Below, in pieces: positions 25,501-37,259 of a stretch of 64,000 nt of DNA (positions are counted from its first letter, which is position 1; every line of letters starts with the position of its first letter). The stretch comes from Timema cristinae (Eukaryota > Arthropoda > Insecta > Phasmatodea > Timematidae). Position numbers and translations under genes: made by a program. The stretch is taken from positions 31,426,821 to 31,490,820 of the forward strand of contig JBCFYV010000012.1 of the NCBI GenBank assembly GCA_039000515.1, written 5' to 3'. The notes below the pieces were generated by a model. The model saw only the letters and a list, made by a program, of their open reading frames with translations, was not told the origin of the DNA and ran no database searches.

Positions 25501-28500
25501 GTAACAACTGTTTAAGAGGAGTGAATCTGAAATAGATTTTTGTTAATTAGGATAGCTTTTGATTTGTCATTGTCATTTATTTTATAGGCCTAAACATATT
25601 TTCTAGGATATTGATTTTTGTTTATTGAATTATTTAAAGTCATTATAAATAGGCCTACATATTAAAACAATATAAGTTCTTGCGAACCCGTTGGAAAACA
25701 CTTGACTGAACCAAGATAAGGATTATATTTTATAAATAACATAATAATTATTAATTCTTCAAAAACGTTGTAACAAGAACATTTTCTTAACTTTATTAAC
25801 CACTTCTTTGGGAGATGCTAACTCACAAATTCACTTTTATAGCATAATTACAACACTGTAGATCTTTAAGTTGTTTTTTTTCACTAATTTGTTGTATCAA
25901 AGTTTTGTTACTAAATTTTAATATGTTTTATGTGAATTTTTGACTTGTCGTAAACCCATATTTTTATTCTATTTACGTTAATATAAATTTATTGAAAATT
26001 TTTATATATGACATTTTGTAGCTCATTAAAAGCAAAATAAAATCAATCTTTTGGGTATTAAAAGTCAATCAATCCATATACCAAGTTTTAACTTTATTAT
26101 CACTCCTTACTTTAAATTACTTTAGAATGTTTTCTGATATCTATCATTATTATTATTATTATTATTATTATTAGCACAGCGCCTTACTACCCTTTCGGGT
26201 TATACGCACTTACGCTAATGTTTAAAGGAAGGGTGATTGTGAAATGAAATGGAGGACCTACAGTTTAACATGGGATCCGAACCACGGTGGAGGCCTGGCA
26301 TTCCACCAATTCACAAGTTTTGATTAATACACATCTTGTCAGAGGTCAAGAAAGGGTTTGGCAATCAAATAAATTTGTGCTGCGACCGAGGAATGAACCC
26401 CGGACTCCCAGTACAGAAGTCTGACACCTTAACCCTATAGCACCAGGTCACCAACATGTTGTAATACTCTTAAAAATTTTTGATTGTTTTTTTCTATGTG
26501 TAGTATGAGATATTCAGATTTTTCACATTTATAATGTTAATAATATTAATACTAACCAAAAAAATTGGATTTTTTTTATCATTTTCTGGATAATTTTTGA
26601 TAAGAAAATTGGATTTTTTTAAATAAAACTTATTTATTTATTACAATAAAAACTTATATGGGATTAAATTCTATTTAGAAAAAAATTATATTCTTGAAAA
26701 AATTAATAATTAATATTAGGCCATCTACATATATATAGAAATATATAGAAAATAAAAGTCATATAAGTTTCTTGTTGAGACCTAAAATTTGACTGTCAGA
26801 AGTGACAGCTGCTAAACACATGTTTTTGCAGATCATATGGTTCGGCGGAGGGATACATAATTTGGTCTAGTTACTTTTCAGAGCTGTCAGATATCAGCTG
26901 TGAGCTGTCAGTCAGCACCAAAGAAGTGCTGTGGGGCCTATAGATGTGGCTACAACAGTAGTTAATAACTGTAATAATTTGGCTATCTAATCCATCATGT
27001 GACTTGTTGCTCTGTTTTTGGTGAACATGTGGGTAGTGAGATTCAGATGCAAATTATTTTTTTGAAATTTAGTGAGGCAAGATATTATTTTGTGGACCAA
27101 TCAATGTGTAATAAAAAGATTAAAAATTAGAAAATTTAAATTTATGAATAAAATTAATGTTTTGAAATTCCTGCAAGGTTAAGAGTCTGTTGCTTGTCTG
27201 TGCCATGGGTATATAGGTATATAAAATAGGTATACAAATCAAACCTTTACTAATAATAAATCACGAAGAAATTTATTTCAAAACAATTCTTTGAATATAT
27301 ATAATTTGACCATTTATCACAAGTTAAATCAAATTTGCTTAGTAATGTTGTTTATTTTTACATAAAGCAAATCTTGACTTAATATTTGATACTGCAAGAC
27401 ATAAAGCATCTTCATAGTTTTTCAGAAATGATTGATATTTTAATTTTATAATCATCATTGATGAGAATGTCACTTCGCATAGATAGTACAACATGGCAGA
27501 AGTATGTTTAGTTCCATTTCAGAAATTGTTGGATTTGTCCTAATCCCAATCAAAATTCATTTAATGATTGTTTAGGAAACTAGTTTTGAACCTTCATCTC
27601 TTGATAACTCAGCACGTTTTTCTTGAACTTTTAATGTTTTAGATGACTGATATTTTTTTATTTCAATTGATTATGGTTGATGAACCCAGCTTTGTTTTAT
27701 AGAATCCAAATTTGAAGGGAAGTATGTTTTATGCAGTGAAATCACCCTATGCAATACGAGCAAGTACTTACAAAAACACCTCAAATTCATTAAGCATTTG
27801 ATTTTGAATTAATTTTTTGTTGTTGGGCATTTAGAAACTTTTACTGTTGCCAAATTTTTCGGATCCCCCACATTCAGTTACGCGACCACCTACAGGGTCG
27901 CAAACCACAGTTTAAGAAGGCCTGGACTAGACTGTGATGGTGACATGACCCAATTCTCAGTCAGGTGTAATAAGGGTGTTTTTTCCTAAATGGTTTCCCC
28001 ACTTTCCCTCCGCACAAATGTGGGTAAACGTCTTATAAATATAACCTTCCTCATCCCTAAAACAATTAGCATACAACCTGAATGGGCAGTATAACGCAGT
28101 GCTAAAAAAATTCCCAGTAATCCTTAGGTATTATTAGAAGCGTTTACTAACCCTTTTGATTGAGACTAAGAAAATACTACTATTTTTACATAGGTTAACA
28201 TAAGGGACTTTGAACAAATGTTTGCAATACAAATCTTCTGGTTGTTGGTTAACATCACTCCTACAGTAGATAGACTTTACCTTGTTAATACAGAGTGTAC
28301 CCAATGATTATATTATTATGTCATGTATTAGCTGCTGATTATTTTTGATGACATGCATAAAATGAGGTTACACTACTTGCTTACTTTTTATTGAAAACTC
28401 CTTTAATCTTATGGATATTAATTTTACTACAGTTGGAGGGTCAACCCACATTTCACTCATTTACCCAAAGGTTATTCTTAATCTGATGATATCTCAATTA

Positions 28501-31500
28501 TCATGAATGATAGTAAAATATTTATTGTGTCAAATTTAAGGTAGCAATATGCCAGACCCAAATTTTATTAAAATCATAGAATAATTATATACAAAAATTA
28601 CATAGAAATTAATAAATGTGTTTGCGATTCAAACTATTAATTGAGAAGGAAATTTAATTTTTAACTTGGCATTAATAATTGCACTTGCAACAGTATCATT
28701 ATAATTGGGTGTTTATACATGAAAAAACTGAATAAACCCAACAAAAAAAATCCACGCATTTTCCATTAAATATTACAATGGAGATAGATCACTTTACCTC
28801 CATTCTATTCTTGTTAAACCCCCATTAAGTACACCTGGTTGGATGAGGAAGGGGTGAAGGGATAGGGCTTGGTTATCTTTAAATGATCTTTTAAGACCTG
28901 AAAAGTTTCTAACAAGCCAGCATGGACACAAAGTTCAGGTGAGAGTGCTGTATTTGTTGCGATCTTTTTTTTAATGGCGAAAAAGAATAGGAGAAAGCAT
29001 CCTTCTGGTCACAAAATAAAGCCGAGAGATTTGAATTTGTATCGAGAAGCTCAAAAGTGAATATCCATAGAAGTAGAGAAAACATTTTGTGTACAGCAAG
29101 AAACTTGTGACAACAGTCAATGTACAAGTCAAATTAGAACCTTGAAAATTTGCATATAGCTAGTACTTTGGATATAGACCAAGGGTAAAATATGAAATCT
29201 CAACTTTTCAATTTGGTTTCCTAAAATGGGGGGAGGGTAAATGTTACTTGAACAAGGCAAATTATAACTTTGAAATTGGCAAATAAGTAGATAGTACTTT
29301 GAAGATAGACCCAGGGTAAAATATGAAATCTCATCTTTCAACATGGTGCCCAAAATGTTAGGGTGGAGGAGGGTGTTACTTGAACAAGGCAAATTAGAAC
29401 TTTAAAAATTGGCAAATAGGTAGTAGTACTTGGAGATAGACCAAGGATAAAATACAAAATTTTAACTTTCAACTTGGAGCCCCAAAATGGGGGGCGGGGC
29501 GGTGAAGGATTACTTGAACCATTTAACATAGAATCAAGAATTAAAATTAAATTGGGATAGAAGAAGTAAAGTATTAATAGCTCACCAAAACATTTATGTA
29601 AAGTAGCTTCTACACTATAAAAATTCTTATTCGGCCTCGAAAAGAAGTGATATCTAAAGAGTGCCAAGTTCAACTTCCAATATATTTCCAAAAAACTTGT
29701 CACTTTTCATCCATTTGCACACTTAGATAGACTGGGATATCGGATTAGTTCATGTATGTTTACCCAATTATATATGAAACTAAATCATTGAAATTGTGGG
29801 CACTATTAGGTATCACTTCTTTCTGAGGCTGAAAGAGATTTTTTTTAGTGTAGAACTTGGTATGGTTTTTACATTTATGTTTTAGTGAGATTACTTTTAC
29901 AGCCACAATCAAATTATAATTTAAAATCATATTATGTAGAATTAATTCAATATTACTAGTGGCTCTTTGCAGCAATATCAGCGAAATCACGTTAAAATGT
30001 ATTCAAGAATTTTCTATAGAATGAAGCCTCGTTCAATTTTCTAGTTAAAGCTTTATTCTTCAAAGGTAACTTTCCATTGATTTTGATATTTCACTGTTTA
30101 ATTTTAAGCTAAAATTAAGTTTTTCTTCTTCACCCTACGATTATAACTTTAAAACAACCCCTCTCCCAGCTCTTTCCTTATTTGTTGTACTTTACCACTT
30201 AAGTAAGAATTGAGTTATTTTTAACCAAAGAGAAATATTTTATTGACGGATATAAATAATATAAAAATAAGGGTTTCCCTGGTTATGTAAGCAAATAATA
30301 ATTGTACAGATGAGCCACTACATGCACATCAGAAAAGATGTAAGTTTGCTAGGAAAATCCAATTTTCTTTGGAAGCTACTATTTTGCCGACATCCTGAAC
30401 CTTTGGTCTTTAAAATGAGTGACAGTTTGTCAAAATTGGTTCAGCCCTTTTCTCATAATTTTATTTACCGGAAATTGGCTAACAGAGAAAATGTGAGTGG
30501 TAGCGTGAGTATGTAAGTGTGAGAAAGTGAGTTTAGAGATTAAGAATGAGTGTTATCGAGTGAGTATGAGAAATAATGTATGAAAAGGATAGAGTGGGAA
30601 AGAGAAGGTGTGATTATTTAAATACGAATTAACGCTAGCAACATTCCAATAACAAAAATGTTTTCCCAGTCTTGGAAATTAATTCCTTCGATTAAAATAT
30701 ATCTAGGTAAAGGATGTGCTAGGACCAGCTATTATATCAACCATTTTATGATCAGAGATGAATTTTCAAAAATAAATAAATAAGAAGGAAAAGTATACAT
30801 GCAAACAAAATTATATATTACTAACATATTATCAATAGTTTTAGTTATCTATAGATTTATTCCACTGTACAACTTAAGTGTTGAGTTATTATTTTTAACC
30901 AAAGAGAAATAATGTATTCACTGGTATAATATCATACACAAATAAGGGTTTCCATGGTGATGTAAACAAAGAATGAAAAGCTGAAAATTCTCTAGAAAAA
31001 TCAGATTTTCCTAGGAAACTACGGTTTTTACCCACATCCCGAACTCCCAAGCTTAAAAATGAGTGATCATTTGTCAAATCGGTTCAGCCATTTTCTTTTA
31101 GTCCCAACTACCGGAAATGGGCTTATCAAATTAAATGTTAAGATTCAAGATCAGTTTATTATTTTTGAATTTATAATACATACCAAAACATATTTACACA
31201 TCATTTTATCATGCGCGAAACAAAACATAGACACTATTTTCACAAAATTAACAATGTAAACTTTTAATTTTCAAACTATGCTCAATATTATTGATTTAAA
31301 TGTGAATTAACAACAATAACATTCCAAAAAAATAAATGTTTCCCCAGTCTATGCATCTCATATTAGATGTGCTGTGATCTGAGCAACTAATAAAGATTGA
31401 GTTATTATTTTCTAGCCAAAGATATATATTTTATTTAGAGATTTGGCCATGCAGCAAATAACGGTTCCCACGGTGATTAAACAAAGAATAAAAGACCTAA

Positions 31501-34500
31501 AATGTTCTGTGAAAATTGGGTTTTCATGGAAAACAACTATTTTTCCTGACATCCTGGACGCTTAGCCGTTAAAATAAGTGGTTGGTTGTCAAAATCTGTT
31601 TGGTCATTTCCCTGTAATTTTTATTATCGGAAACGGGCATATCAAATTACATATAAGATGTTTTGTTTCTTGAATTAATGAGACATTTTTAAATTATTAT
31701 TATTATCGCCGCATCTTATTACCCGTTCGGGTTGTATGCACTTACGCTAATGTGTAATGGTAAGATGATTGTGAGATGAAATGGAGGACCTACAGTTTAA
31801 AATGGAATCCAAACCACGGCGGAGGCCTGGCATTCGACATTTTTATAAATGTATCACAATAACTGACACATTTTTAGTAGGCCTATATATACCATTGTTT
31901 TAATTTTGTGTAGAAAGATAATTTAACAGTACACGATATTGAATATGTGTGTATTGCTCCCAAAAAAATATGCACTACACGATATATATATATATTTGTA
32001 TGTATATATTTATATATGATTGTTACTGTGTACTAGAAAGGTGAGCAATTAAAGCAACAACCGCGAATGTGTATTTTATAATTACATTTGAGTCAATGTT
32101 TGTCATAACCAAACTTGGCACGCTTATAACCACTCTTTCGGATACTCTTGGTTATGGTTTTGTTATTCATTCATACTGCCATTTTTGGTTAAAAAATATC
32201 CTGTTCAGAAAAAAGTCATTTTAGTTAGGCATATTATTTGTGTTATAAAAAAAACTAAAGTTGTTTTATACTAATTTTAAAGATTTTGTTTTACTTCTTT
32301 TAGCTACTAACTTAACTAGGGTAAACATTCTTAAAATTTTTAGAAATATAGACATATGTATTTGTCGCAAAAGAAAACCATTTTTAATTTGGGATCGTGA
32401 ACATTTTCAACCTCGAGATTATGTTTAATATTTGCGTTTTATGTGACTTCGAAAACTAAAAGGTGGGCTATGTATTTCTGTCTGACCCCTTGCCTGTCTG
32501 TATGTCTCTGGGGCTCAAGAGAAAATGATTTGAAGGATTTCTTTCAAACTTAAATATCTTGATTTATATTATGGTTATAGCTTGAGGCATTTTTTAAATT
32601 TTTATTCAAGCCTTCAAATTAGGGTAGTTTACTGACAACTGTTTTTTGAAAATTCAATCTAAAAGATAGTTTTAACTATTTTGTTTAAAATGGATTTTGT
32701 TGACTGTTTTACATGATAAATAAAGTTGTAGGCCTGTAATTGTCTCTTAGGGGGAAAGGGTATATGTTTATTAGCTATTAATAGTATGGTAAATAATTCC
32801 TGAAAGACATATTTATTGGGTCACAAATAGTAGTTAGAGCGGGGCCCAAATTACATTACTAAAATAGTAAATTATAAAAATATCCAAACAAAACTCAAAC
32901 TACTCATTGCAATACTCAGTGATTGTTGAGTTATGATTTTGTTTTTTTGGCATAAAGCTAGAGAGCTAAGTGTATCCAAAGCATTTGGGAGACTAAAGTA
33001 ACTCCACACATTTACAGTGCAAAATTAGTTTTTACAGTTTTCATAGAATTGAAATTTTTTTGGCCAAAATAAATCAAATCTTTCTCTAGTAGCAATGTAG
33101 AGTTTAATTTTCTACACATTCTAATATCAATAGATCTTGAATATCTGTCAAGGGTGGTCTGGAGTTTTTTCAAAACTTTTTCTCTTTATTTAAACTCTAT
33201 GTTGCTACTGGAGAAATATTTTATTTATTTTGACCAAAAAAATGTAATGCTATAAAAACTAAAAATACTTGCACTCCCTTCAGCTGCACCTAAAGTATTA
33301 ATTAACTTAATTATTACTAATGTAAAAATTAGTATGGTTAATAAAATGAATGTTTTATAGTATTTTCAAAGAACTTTTTGCAAATTATATAATTTAAAGA
33401 ACTCTGAATTTAAAATGCGAATGTGTTAGAAAAATCTACGAATTATGTGTCCTAACACAAAAAGCTATATGCTTGAATCCATTTCTTGCGGTCTATTTTA
33501 GCCATAGTTTCTGTGAAACCTGGCCACAAAATATCAAGTCCAAAATAATGTATTGTCATATTCAAAAGAAATTCATAATACTCTAGTTAGCCTTATAAGT
33601 TATAGTCACAAAATGATTGATTTTTATTTGTGGCTCTTATTAATCTGAATAAATCTCAAAAAGTTTTTAAAAAAATCCTTCATATTTAATGTGGCTGACA
33701 CAAAACTTTGTTTTATAAACTTTTAGCTTTGAGCATCAAAATAGTATCTTATACAATTTTTCCAACCACTTGGGTTATCCGCATTTAATAACGCTTAATG
33801 AGTAGCTGGAAATAAAGATGGAATTTAAATTAAATTTGCCCACATTTGCGTGAAGAATAAGTGGGAAACAATTTAGGAAACACACTCTCATTGAACCTAT
33901 CTGGCATTCGAACCTTGACCTCACTGTAACCAGAACCCAATATTTAGTTCACATGCCTATTGATCCGAGTAAAAATTAATATATATATATGGTACATTTA
34001 AAGTGACTCGACCAAACGAGCTGTTTTTGGTCCAATATGACCAATTATTTTGAACAAATAAAAGGTATATCTCTTCTAAACTAGATTTGGCTCATCAATT
34101 GTAGTTACATTTAGAGTGTTGGTGGCTATTTTTGGTATGTTTAGGTGTTCATAGAAAAAAGCTACTAGTTATAGGCCCAAACTATTTGTAAGAAATTTTT
34201 TTTTTTTACAATGAATTTTAAAATATATTTTATGGACATTTTGAGTTCAAATGGGTTAAAACCATGAGTACATATTTGGAAGAAGAAAAAACACAAATAC
34301 AGTTGTTCATTCGATTTTAGCAAGATTTTACGTTTGGTAAAGTATCAAACCGGACAGTAGATATGTCAAAGTGAATCGGTCATCACTTGAAATATCAAAC
34401 AAAAAAGCCATATTTATGATTAATTATAAATAATAAGCTACATTAATAGTGTGCTAGAATTATTTGTACTTTCTAAACAAACATGTATGTTTGTGGTTAG

Positions 34501-36690
34501 TTATGGCTAAGCAAAATTTATAAAATAAAAAGTATTATTCATGTTTGTTACATTAAATTCAATATTTTAATGAATAATGCTTTACTAGTTTCGTAACCAC
34601 CCCAAAATTGTTTCTATTCTTTTGATACCTACCTATTGTCATCACATTATTTTCAGTATGGATTATATTTGTAGAAATTGATATGAAAGAATATCAAAAA
34701 TAAATATTACTCTTTTCTTTTACAAGAAGTTAACAAGTAGGTGGAATTAATATCCTCAAGAAAAATGAAAGAGATTTTAGGTATTTCCGAGAAACTAATA
34801 AGCTGTAGCTCATTTCCAAAGTTGTATATCCCCACCCAACTCATTCTCTTTCTCAGTTATCAACAACCCTAGGGAGGCTGAGACCTTTCACAGCAGAAAG
34901 TTGCAAGTAAACCTCATTCATAAGGCCCTTGGCCCTGTCGAGTGCAAGTCTAAAACCTATTTTGTGGGATGGTGGGCGGGAGGTGAAAGGCATGGCGCGG
35001 CTCCACAACTGACCAAAGTATCCTTCCTCGCCAACAAGAACAGATGGATCACGGAAACCTTAGGTGGTGTTAGTTAACTGGACAGGTCTTGCGGAAAAAT
35101 CATATGTTTGGAAATATCAGTTTTCTATTGAAAAATGTCAATTATATCAATATTTAATCACTGTTAAAATTATAGAGGTGTGTGTATAAAAAGTATAACT
35201 TAATCAACATGCTTCTATTCTTGAAGATAACCGTTTGTTCCCATAGCTCTGCATTTCCACGCCCGTGAAAAGTGCTGATTGGCTTCAAAATTTCACAAAG
35301 TTTGGTTTGAAAAATTTAGCCTATTGAACATTAATATTAAACTTTTTTTTTCTCTACAAAGAATTTAACATATGCAACAAATTGTTTTGTTCTCAAGCCT
35401 CAATATTCATATTTAAGTATTAAATCAATCAGTCGTGGTAACGAACGGCTCCTGCATCTGTTTTACCTGCTAGTGTTGTACTAGCCAGCAATAATCGTGT
35501 TGTAACATCTATAACCAACAGGATATTGTCTATATTTGTGTACTATTTTAGCCGAGGGTTGTTTTTGAGAAAATGTGTTGTGATTATTTCAGCGCCCGTA
35601 GCAGCAGCTGCAGCAACCGCGGCAGCTGCCCCAGCGGAGAAGAAGGAAGAGAAAAAGAAAGAAGAATCAGATGAAGAGAGTGATGATGACATGGGCTTTG
35701 GTGAGTTTGATGACCACATAAAGGGCCTTCATTAGTTATCACCTGTGTAAACATTTTGAGAAAATTATAGATTCATAGACTTTAAATAATGGTATAAACC
35801 AAGTGCTTATTGAGATTATAAGACTGCGGAGTTTCTAATAAGTTCATCTTGGAGTTTTAAAAATTCTATACTTAAACTAAAAATAGTAAATTAATGCTAT
35901 GCAAGAATAATAGTAGCACTAAGCTTAAGTTTATTTAGTTTTCAAATTGAAAATTCACAATTCAAACATTATTAATAAAATGGAAGAGAGTAAGCTAAAT
36001 ATTTTTTTCATGAAATCTAATGTTTGAACTGGTATTATAAATTATAATTGTTTGCATCTATTATTGTCTCCAGCCTGTGGCACTTTTTTATTCAAGCCAT
36101 ATACGAGTATTTTCCACTACTGGCATGCTAGGCCTGTCGTAGCTTCATATGCCTTATAATCTATCTTAAGACCAGGACAGGCATAACATCGTCACTCCTT
36201 AGCTGTTAATTTATCAATGTGAAAGGGTAAACCCACATTTTACCAGTGATAATTTTTTTGGCCATGCAGGGAATCGAACGTGGGATCCTTAGCTCAGTAT
36301 GCAAACATGCTATGAAAAATAAATAGAGCCCTAAACTGGAGGGGGAAAAAAGATTCCCATGGGAAATTATTTACTGGGGAAGTGTTCATCATTTTATGTT
36401 ATGAAAACATGTTAAAATAAAGTCTTATAATATTCCTGACAAGGTGAACTAAATAATTTTTAAAGCATTCCCGGGTGATAATACTAAACACTGGCATTAG
36501 AATTTGTAATAATTTTTGGGGAATAAATGTAAATCTTCATTAATTCCTAACCATTTGGGATAATTTTGAGTAAATTGGTTGGTTCTGCCTTCTGTCTTTT
36601 ATCTTAATCTTTTGTATATCATAGTCCAATTTACTTTTTTTTTTTTTTATATAATTGCATTGTATTCTGCTTTCAGGTCTGTTCGACTAG
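19469..36690 (+). CDS. RpLP1: 60S acidic ribosomal protein P1 (four coding exons, spliced)
   Basis: P1 pairs with P2 on P0 to form the lateral stalk of the large ribosomal subunit, which recruits and activates translational GTPases. Coding exons are 19469-19540, 22294-22444, 35593-35700 and 36677-36690. All introns are GT-AG, and the phases join cleanly to give 114 aa. Exon 1 encodes '[20 protein letters not shown]'. Exon 2 holds '[13 protein letters not shown]', '[13 protein letters not shown]' and '[17 protein letters not shown]', the helical P0/P2-binding domain. Exon 3 encodes the Ala-rich hinge and the Lys/Glu acidic tail. Exon 4 adds the last residues, so the protein ends [11 protein letters not shown], the universal stalk C-terminus. 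Reading through the exon 3 donor instead gives a false end ([11 protein letters not shown]). Introns are about 2.75, 13.1 and 0.98 kb, and intron 2 is full of repeats. Confidence 0.95.
20600..20905 (+). pseudogene. LINE ORF2 3'-end fragment in RpLP1 intron 1
   Basis: Plus-strand frames give '[19 protein letters not shown]' (about 20668-20725), followed by a Gly/Lys-rich segment and a 'TSST'-like end. This is the signature of the extreme C-terminus of many insect LINE ORF2 proteins ('RRLRW.GH..RM'). It is truncated and frame-broken. Confidence 0.6.
21121..21873 (-). mobile_element. Terminal-inverted-repeat element, family A, copy 1 (~755 bp)
   Basis: Same family as 46078-46833 and 61348-63008, here in inverse orientation. 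One end reads 'gacctaagtttacctggctg' and the other 'gtcatccaggtaaaaacct'. These are inverted versions of a roughly 30-bp terminus containing GATGACAG and TTACCTGG/TTACTTAG. The interior is AT-rich with no ORF. It lies inside RpLP1 intron 1. Confidence 0.75.
22294..22444 (+). CDS. RpLP1: RpLP1 coding exon 2
   Basis: Starts after the acceptor 'tttgtattag' and ends one base into a codon before 'gtcagt'. It encodes [11 protein letters not shown] through GVGAGPAIG, the most conserved part of P1. Its last G joins 'cg' of exon 3 to form an Ala codon. Confidence 0.95.
23580..23760 (-). repeat. tRNA-like repeat (family with GTACTAA-type loop)
   Basis: On the minus strand, 23621-23696 reads as a degraded tRNA-like unit ('ggttatctcagtggtaagag', then 'cctgggtttaattcccgtg'). 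It is preceded by 'ccttaaaatatatgagtgat', the same upstream module as the copies at 44233 and 61020. It is a retroposed or amplified element, not a working tRNA gene. Confidence 0.6.
23810..24060 (+). repeat. SINE fragment
   Basis: Contains the recurring body module: a sequence close to 'gggattttccactcttcctc', then 'cacataaatgttgg', then 'cattggcactactattggcag'. Related modules occur at 27930-28110, 38290-38430, 47875-48060 and, inverted, at 33840-33960 and 38520-38640. Confidence 0.5.
24590..25327 (+). other. Candidate non-coding first exon / promoter-like segment (unassigned)
   Basis: A local rise in CpG-containing sequence near 24595-24650 includes the CRE-like 'tacgtcatc'. A region without coding potential follows, ending in a strong donor, 'taccag|gtaagac', near 25327-25330. 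It lies inside RpLP1 intron 2. It could be an unannotated non-coding exon or chance; there is no direct support for transcription. Confidence 0.15.
25368..25623. repeat. Two-unit tandem duplication (128 bp)
   Basis: 25368-25495 and 25496-25623 are near-identical consecutive copies, sharing 'gtttaagaggagtgaatct' and 'ggcctaaacatatttt', with a few substitutions. The offset is 128 bp. It looks like a recent local duplication within RpLP1 intron 2. Confidence 0.8.
26144..26456 (-). repeat. tRNA-derived SINE, near full length, with (AAT)n tail
   Basis: Read on the minus strand: a tRNA-related head (about 26456-26380) with the B-box-like 'gggttcattcc', then a body with 'ggcctccaccgtggttcgg', then a conserved 3' part 'gtataacccgaaagggtagt', then the triplet tail complementary to the ATT run at 26144-26174. 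The same body and tail recur at 31690-31850. Confidence 0.75.
26800..26945. mobile_element. Small MITE, related to 40602-40764
   Basis: Shares about 130 bp with the MITE at 40602-40764, including 'gcagatcatatggttcggcg', 'aatttggtctagt' and 'gagctgtcagtcagcacca'. The left terminus is more diverged than the right. Confidence 0.65.
27840..27930. mobile_element. hAT-like element terminus (fragment)
   Basis: 'gggtcgcaaaccacagttt' followed by 'aagaaggcctgg' is the outward end of the type 'CCAGGCCTTCTTAAACTGTG' seen in many hAT-derived elements. The other end was not identified. Confidence 0.4.
27930..28115 (+). repeat. SINE fragment
   Basis: Body module 'ttcctaaatggtttcccc' and 'ctttccctccgcacaaatg', followed by 'gcatacaacctgaatgggca' and 'gtataacgcagtgctaa'. 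This 3' end is shared by the SINEs at 42000-42222 and 26144-26456. Confidence 0.65.
29120..29540. repeat. Degenerate tandem repeat, ~131-bp unit, about three copies
   Basis: The phrase 'tagtacttt(g)ga.atagacc' recurs at 29161, 29292 and 29424, each followed by '(g)gtaaaatatgaaatctca', a G-rich tract and 'aacaaggcaaatta'. Open frames on the minus strand across this array (29129-29392, 29338-29703) come from the repeat periodicity, not from a gene. Confidence 0.75.
30195..31665. repeat. Long-period degenerate tandem repeat (~550-680 bp, three units)
   Basis: Three blocks starting near 30206, 30880 and 31400 share the order: 'gagttatt..ttttaaccaa', 'agggtttcc.tggt.atgt', 'cgacatcc.gaac', 'ttgtcaaa..tggttcagcc' and 'ccggaaatgggct'. 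Between the first two lies 'caacattccaataac', which recurs near 31316. The units are strongly diverged. The material is repeated in the copy at 1-9229. Confidence 0.6.
31690..31850 (-). repeat. Truncated tRNA-derived SINE (3' body and tail)
   Basis: ATT-triplet run, then 'cccgttcgggttgtatgcac' and 'gaccacggcggaggc'-like body, matching 26144-26290 on the same strand. The tRNA-related head is absent. The error-rich duplicate is at about 3245-3390. Confidence 0.7.
33017..33274. repeat. Foldback element with ~90-bp inverted arms
   Basis: 33017-33107 and 33188-33274 are inverted copies, for example 'tctctagtagcaatgtagag' against the complement of 'ctctatgttgctactggaga', and 'ggccaaaataaatcaaat' against its counterpart. 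The spacer is about 80 bp with no ORF. It looks like an old MITE or foldback in RpLP1 intron 2; the noisy copy lies near 4510-4770. Confidence 0.7.
33835..33965 (-). repeat. SINE fragment
   Basis: Minus-strand body module: the plus strand reads 'gcccacatttgcgtgaagaa', then 'ggaaacacactctcattgaa', then a tRNA-B-box-like 'ggcattcgaacctt'. It resembles the modules at 38520-38640 and 54880-54970. Confidence 0.5.
35593..35700 (+). CDS. RpLP1: RpLP1 coding exon 3
   Basis: Begins after 'gattatttcag' and ends before the donor 'gtgagt'. It encodes [14 protein letters not shown], the charged KKEEKKKEE stretch and [11 protein letters not shown] plus one base of the next Gly codon. Phase matches exon 2 exactly. 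The frame stays open past the donor to a stop at 35733, so a single-frame reading gives the wrong C-terminus. Confidence 0.93.
36160..36310 (-). repeat. tRNA-derived SINE in RpLP1 intron 3
   Basis: On the minus strand: a head with 'gatcccacgttcgattccct' (B box), then 'gcatggccaaaaaaattatc', then the 'ttcacattgataaattaaca' body. This matches the SINE at 42000-42222. The duplicate copy is at about 7575-7700. Confidence 0.7.
36677..36690 (+). CDS. RpLP1: RpLP1 coding exon 4 (14 coding nt)
   Basis: Follows the acceptor 'ttctgctttcag'. 'GTCTGTTCGACTAG' completes the Gly codon and encodes Leu-Phe-Asp-stop, giving the conserved GFGLFD stalk tail that binds translational GTPases. The exon continues as 3' UTR to the poly(A) site. 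Confidence 0.92.
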
Positions 36691-36755
36691 TTCTTCATTC
36701 CACGGATTTTATACTTGTGTACAGTTCTAATGTGCTTGTTATAAAATAATTGACA

Positions 36756-36761
36756 AATAAA
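36756..36761 (+). terminator. RpLP1 poly(A) signal AATAAA
   Basis: AATAAA 66 bp after the stop codon, which gives a short 3' UTR as expected for a ribosomal-protein mRNA. Confidence 0.7.
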
Positions 36762-37259
36762 ACAAATATTATTTTACTCTGTTGTTTTGAATCTCTTAAT
36801 CTTAAGGTAAAAATAACATTCACACTTATGTGAGTTTACTATTTATGGGAGCAAGTTCTTGGATTTGAGCAAAGCAAATAGTCATAATCTCAACTAAAGT
36901 CAAGCGTTTTACATTTTATCTTTCACAAAAATCAAGGAGCATCATATATATTTGAAAATACAAATATGGTATGCAGTCTTAAACAAAATTTACAGGGATA
37001 CAATTATGTCTTGGTGGCTTTAAGAATTTTAACTTTGTGATGTATCTTCTGCATTTCATGGATAATCAAAATGAATCATGGTTTGATTTTTTGTGTTTTG
37101 ATTGTTGGGCGGGGATTTATTGTTCTTTTAACAGCCACTACCTCTGATCTGCAAGAAACTAGTGTCTAGAATTATTGCTGCTGGGAATAAGCACTTGAAT
37201 AAAGGAATCTTTGTTGAGCTAAGATTCTAAAAATATGACTAATTAATCTTGATGGTGGT

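Noticed and set aside
26144..26174. ATT microsatellite as an independent feature
   Set aside because: It is the tail of the SINE at 26144-26456.
29129..29703. Overlapping minus-strand frames of 87 and 121 aa
   Set aside because: They follow the ~131-bp tandem repeat and show repeated peptide phrases; no domain is seen.
35526..35735. 69-aa plus-strand frame ending [11 protein letters not shown]
   Set aside because: It joins intron sequence to exon 3 and reads through a perfect donor; splicing to 36677 restores the universal P1 tail.
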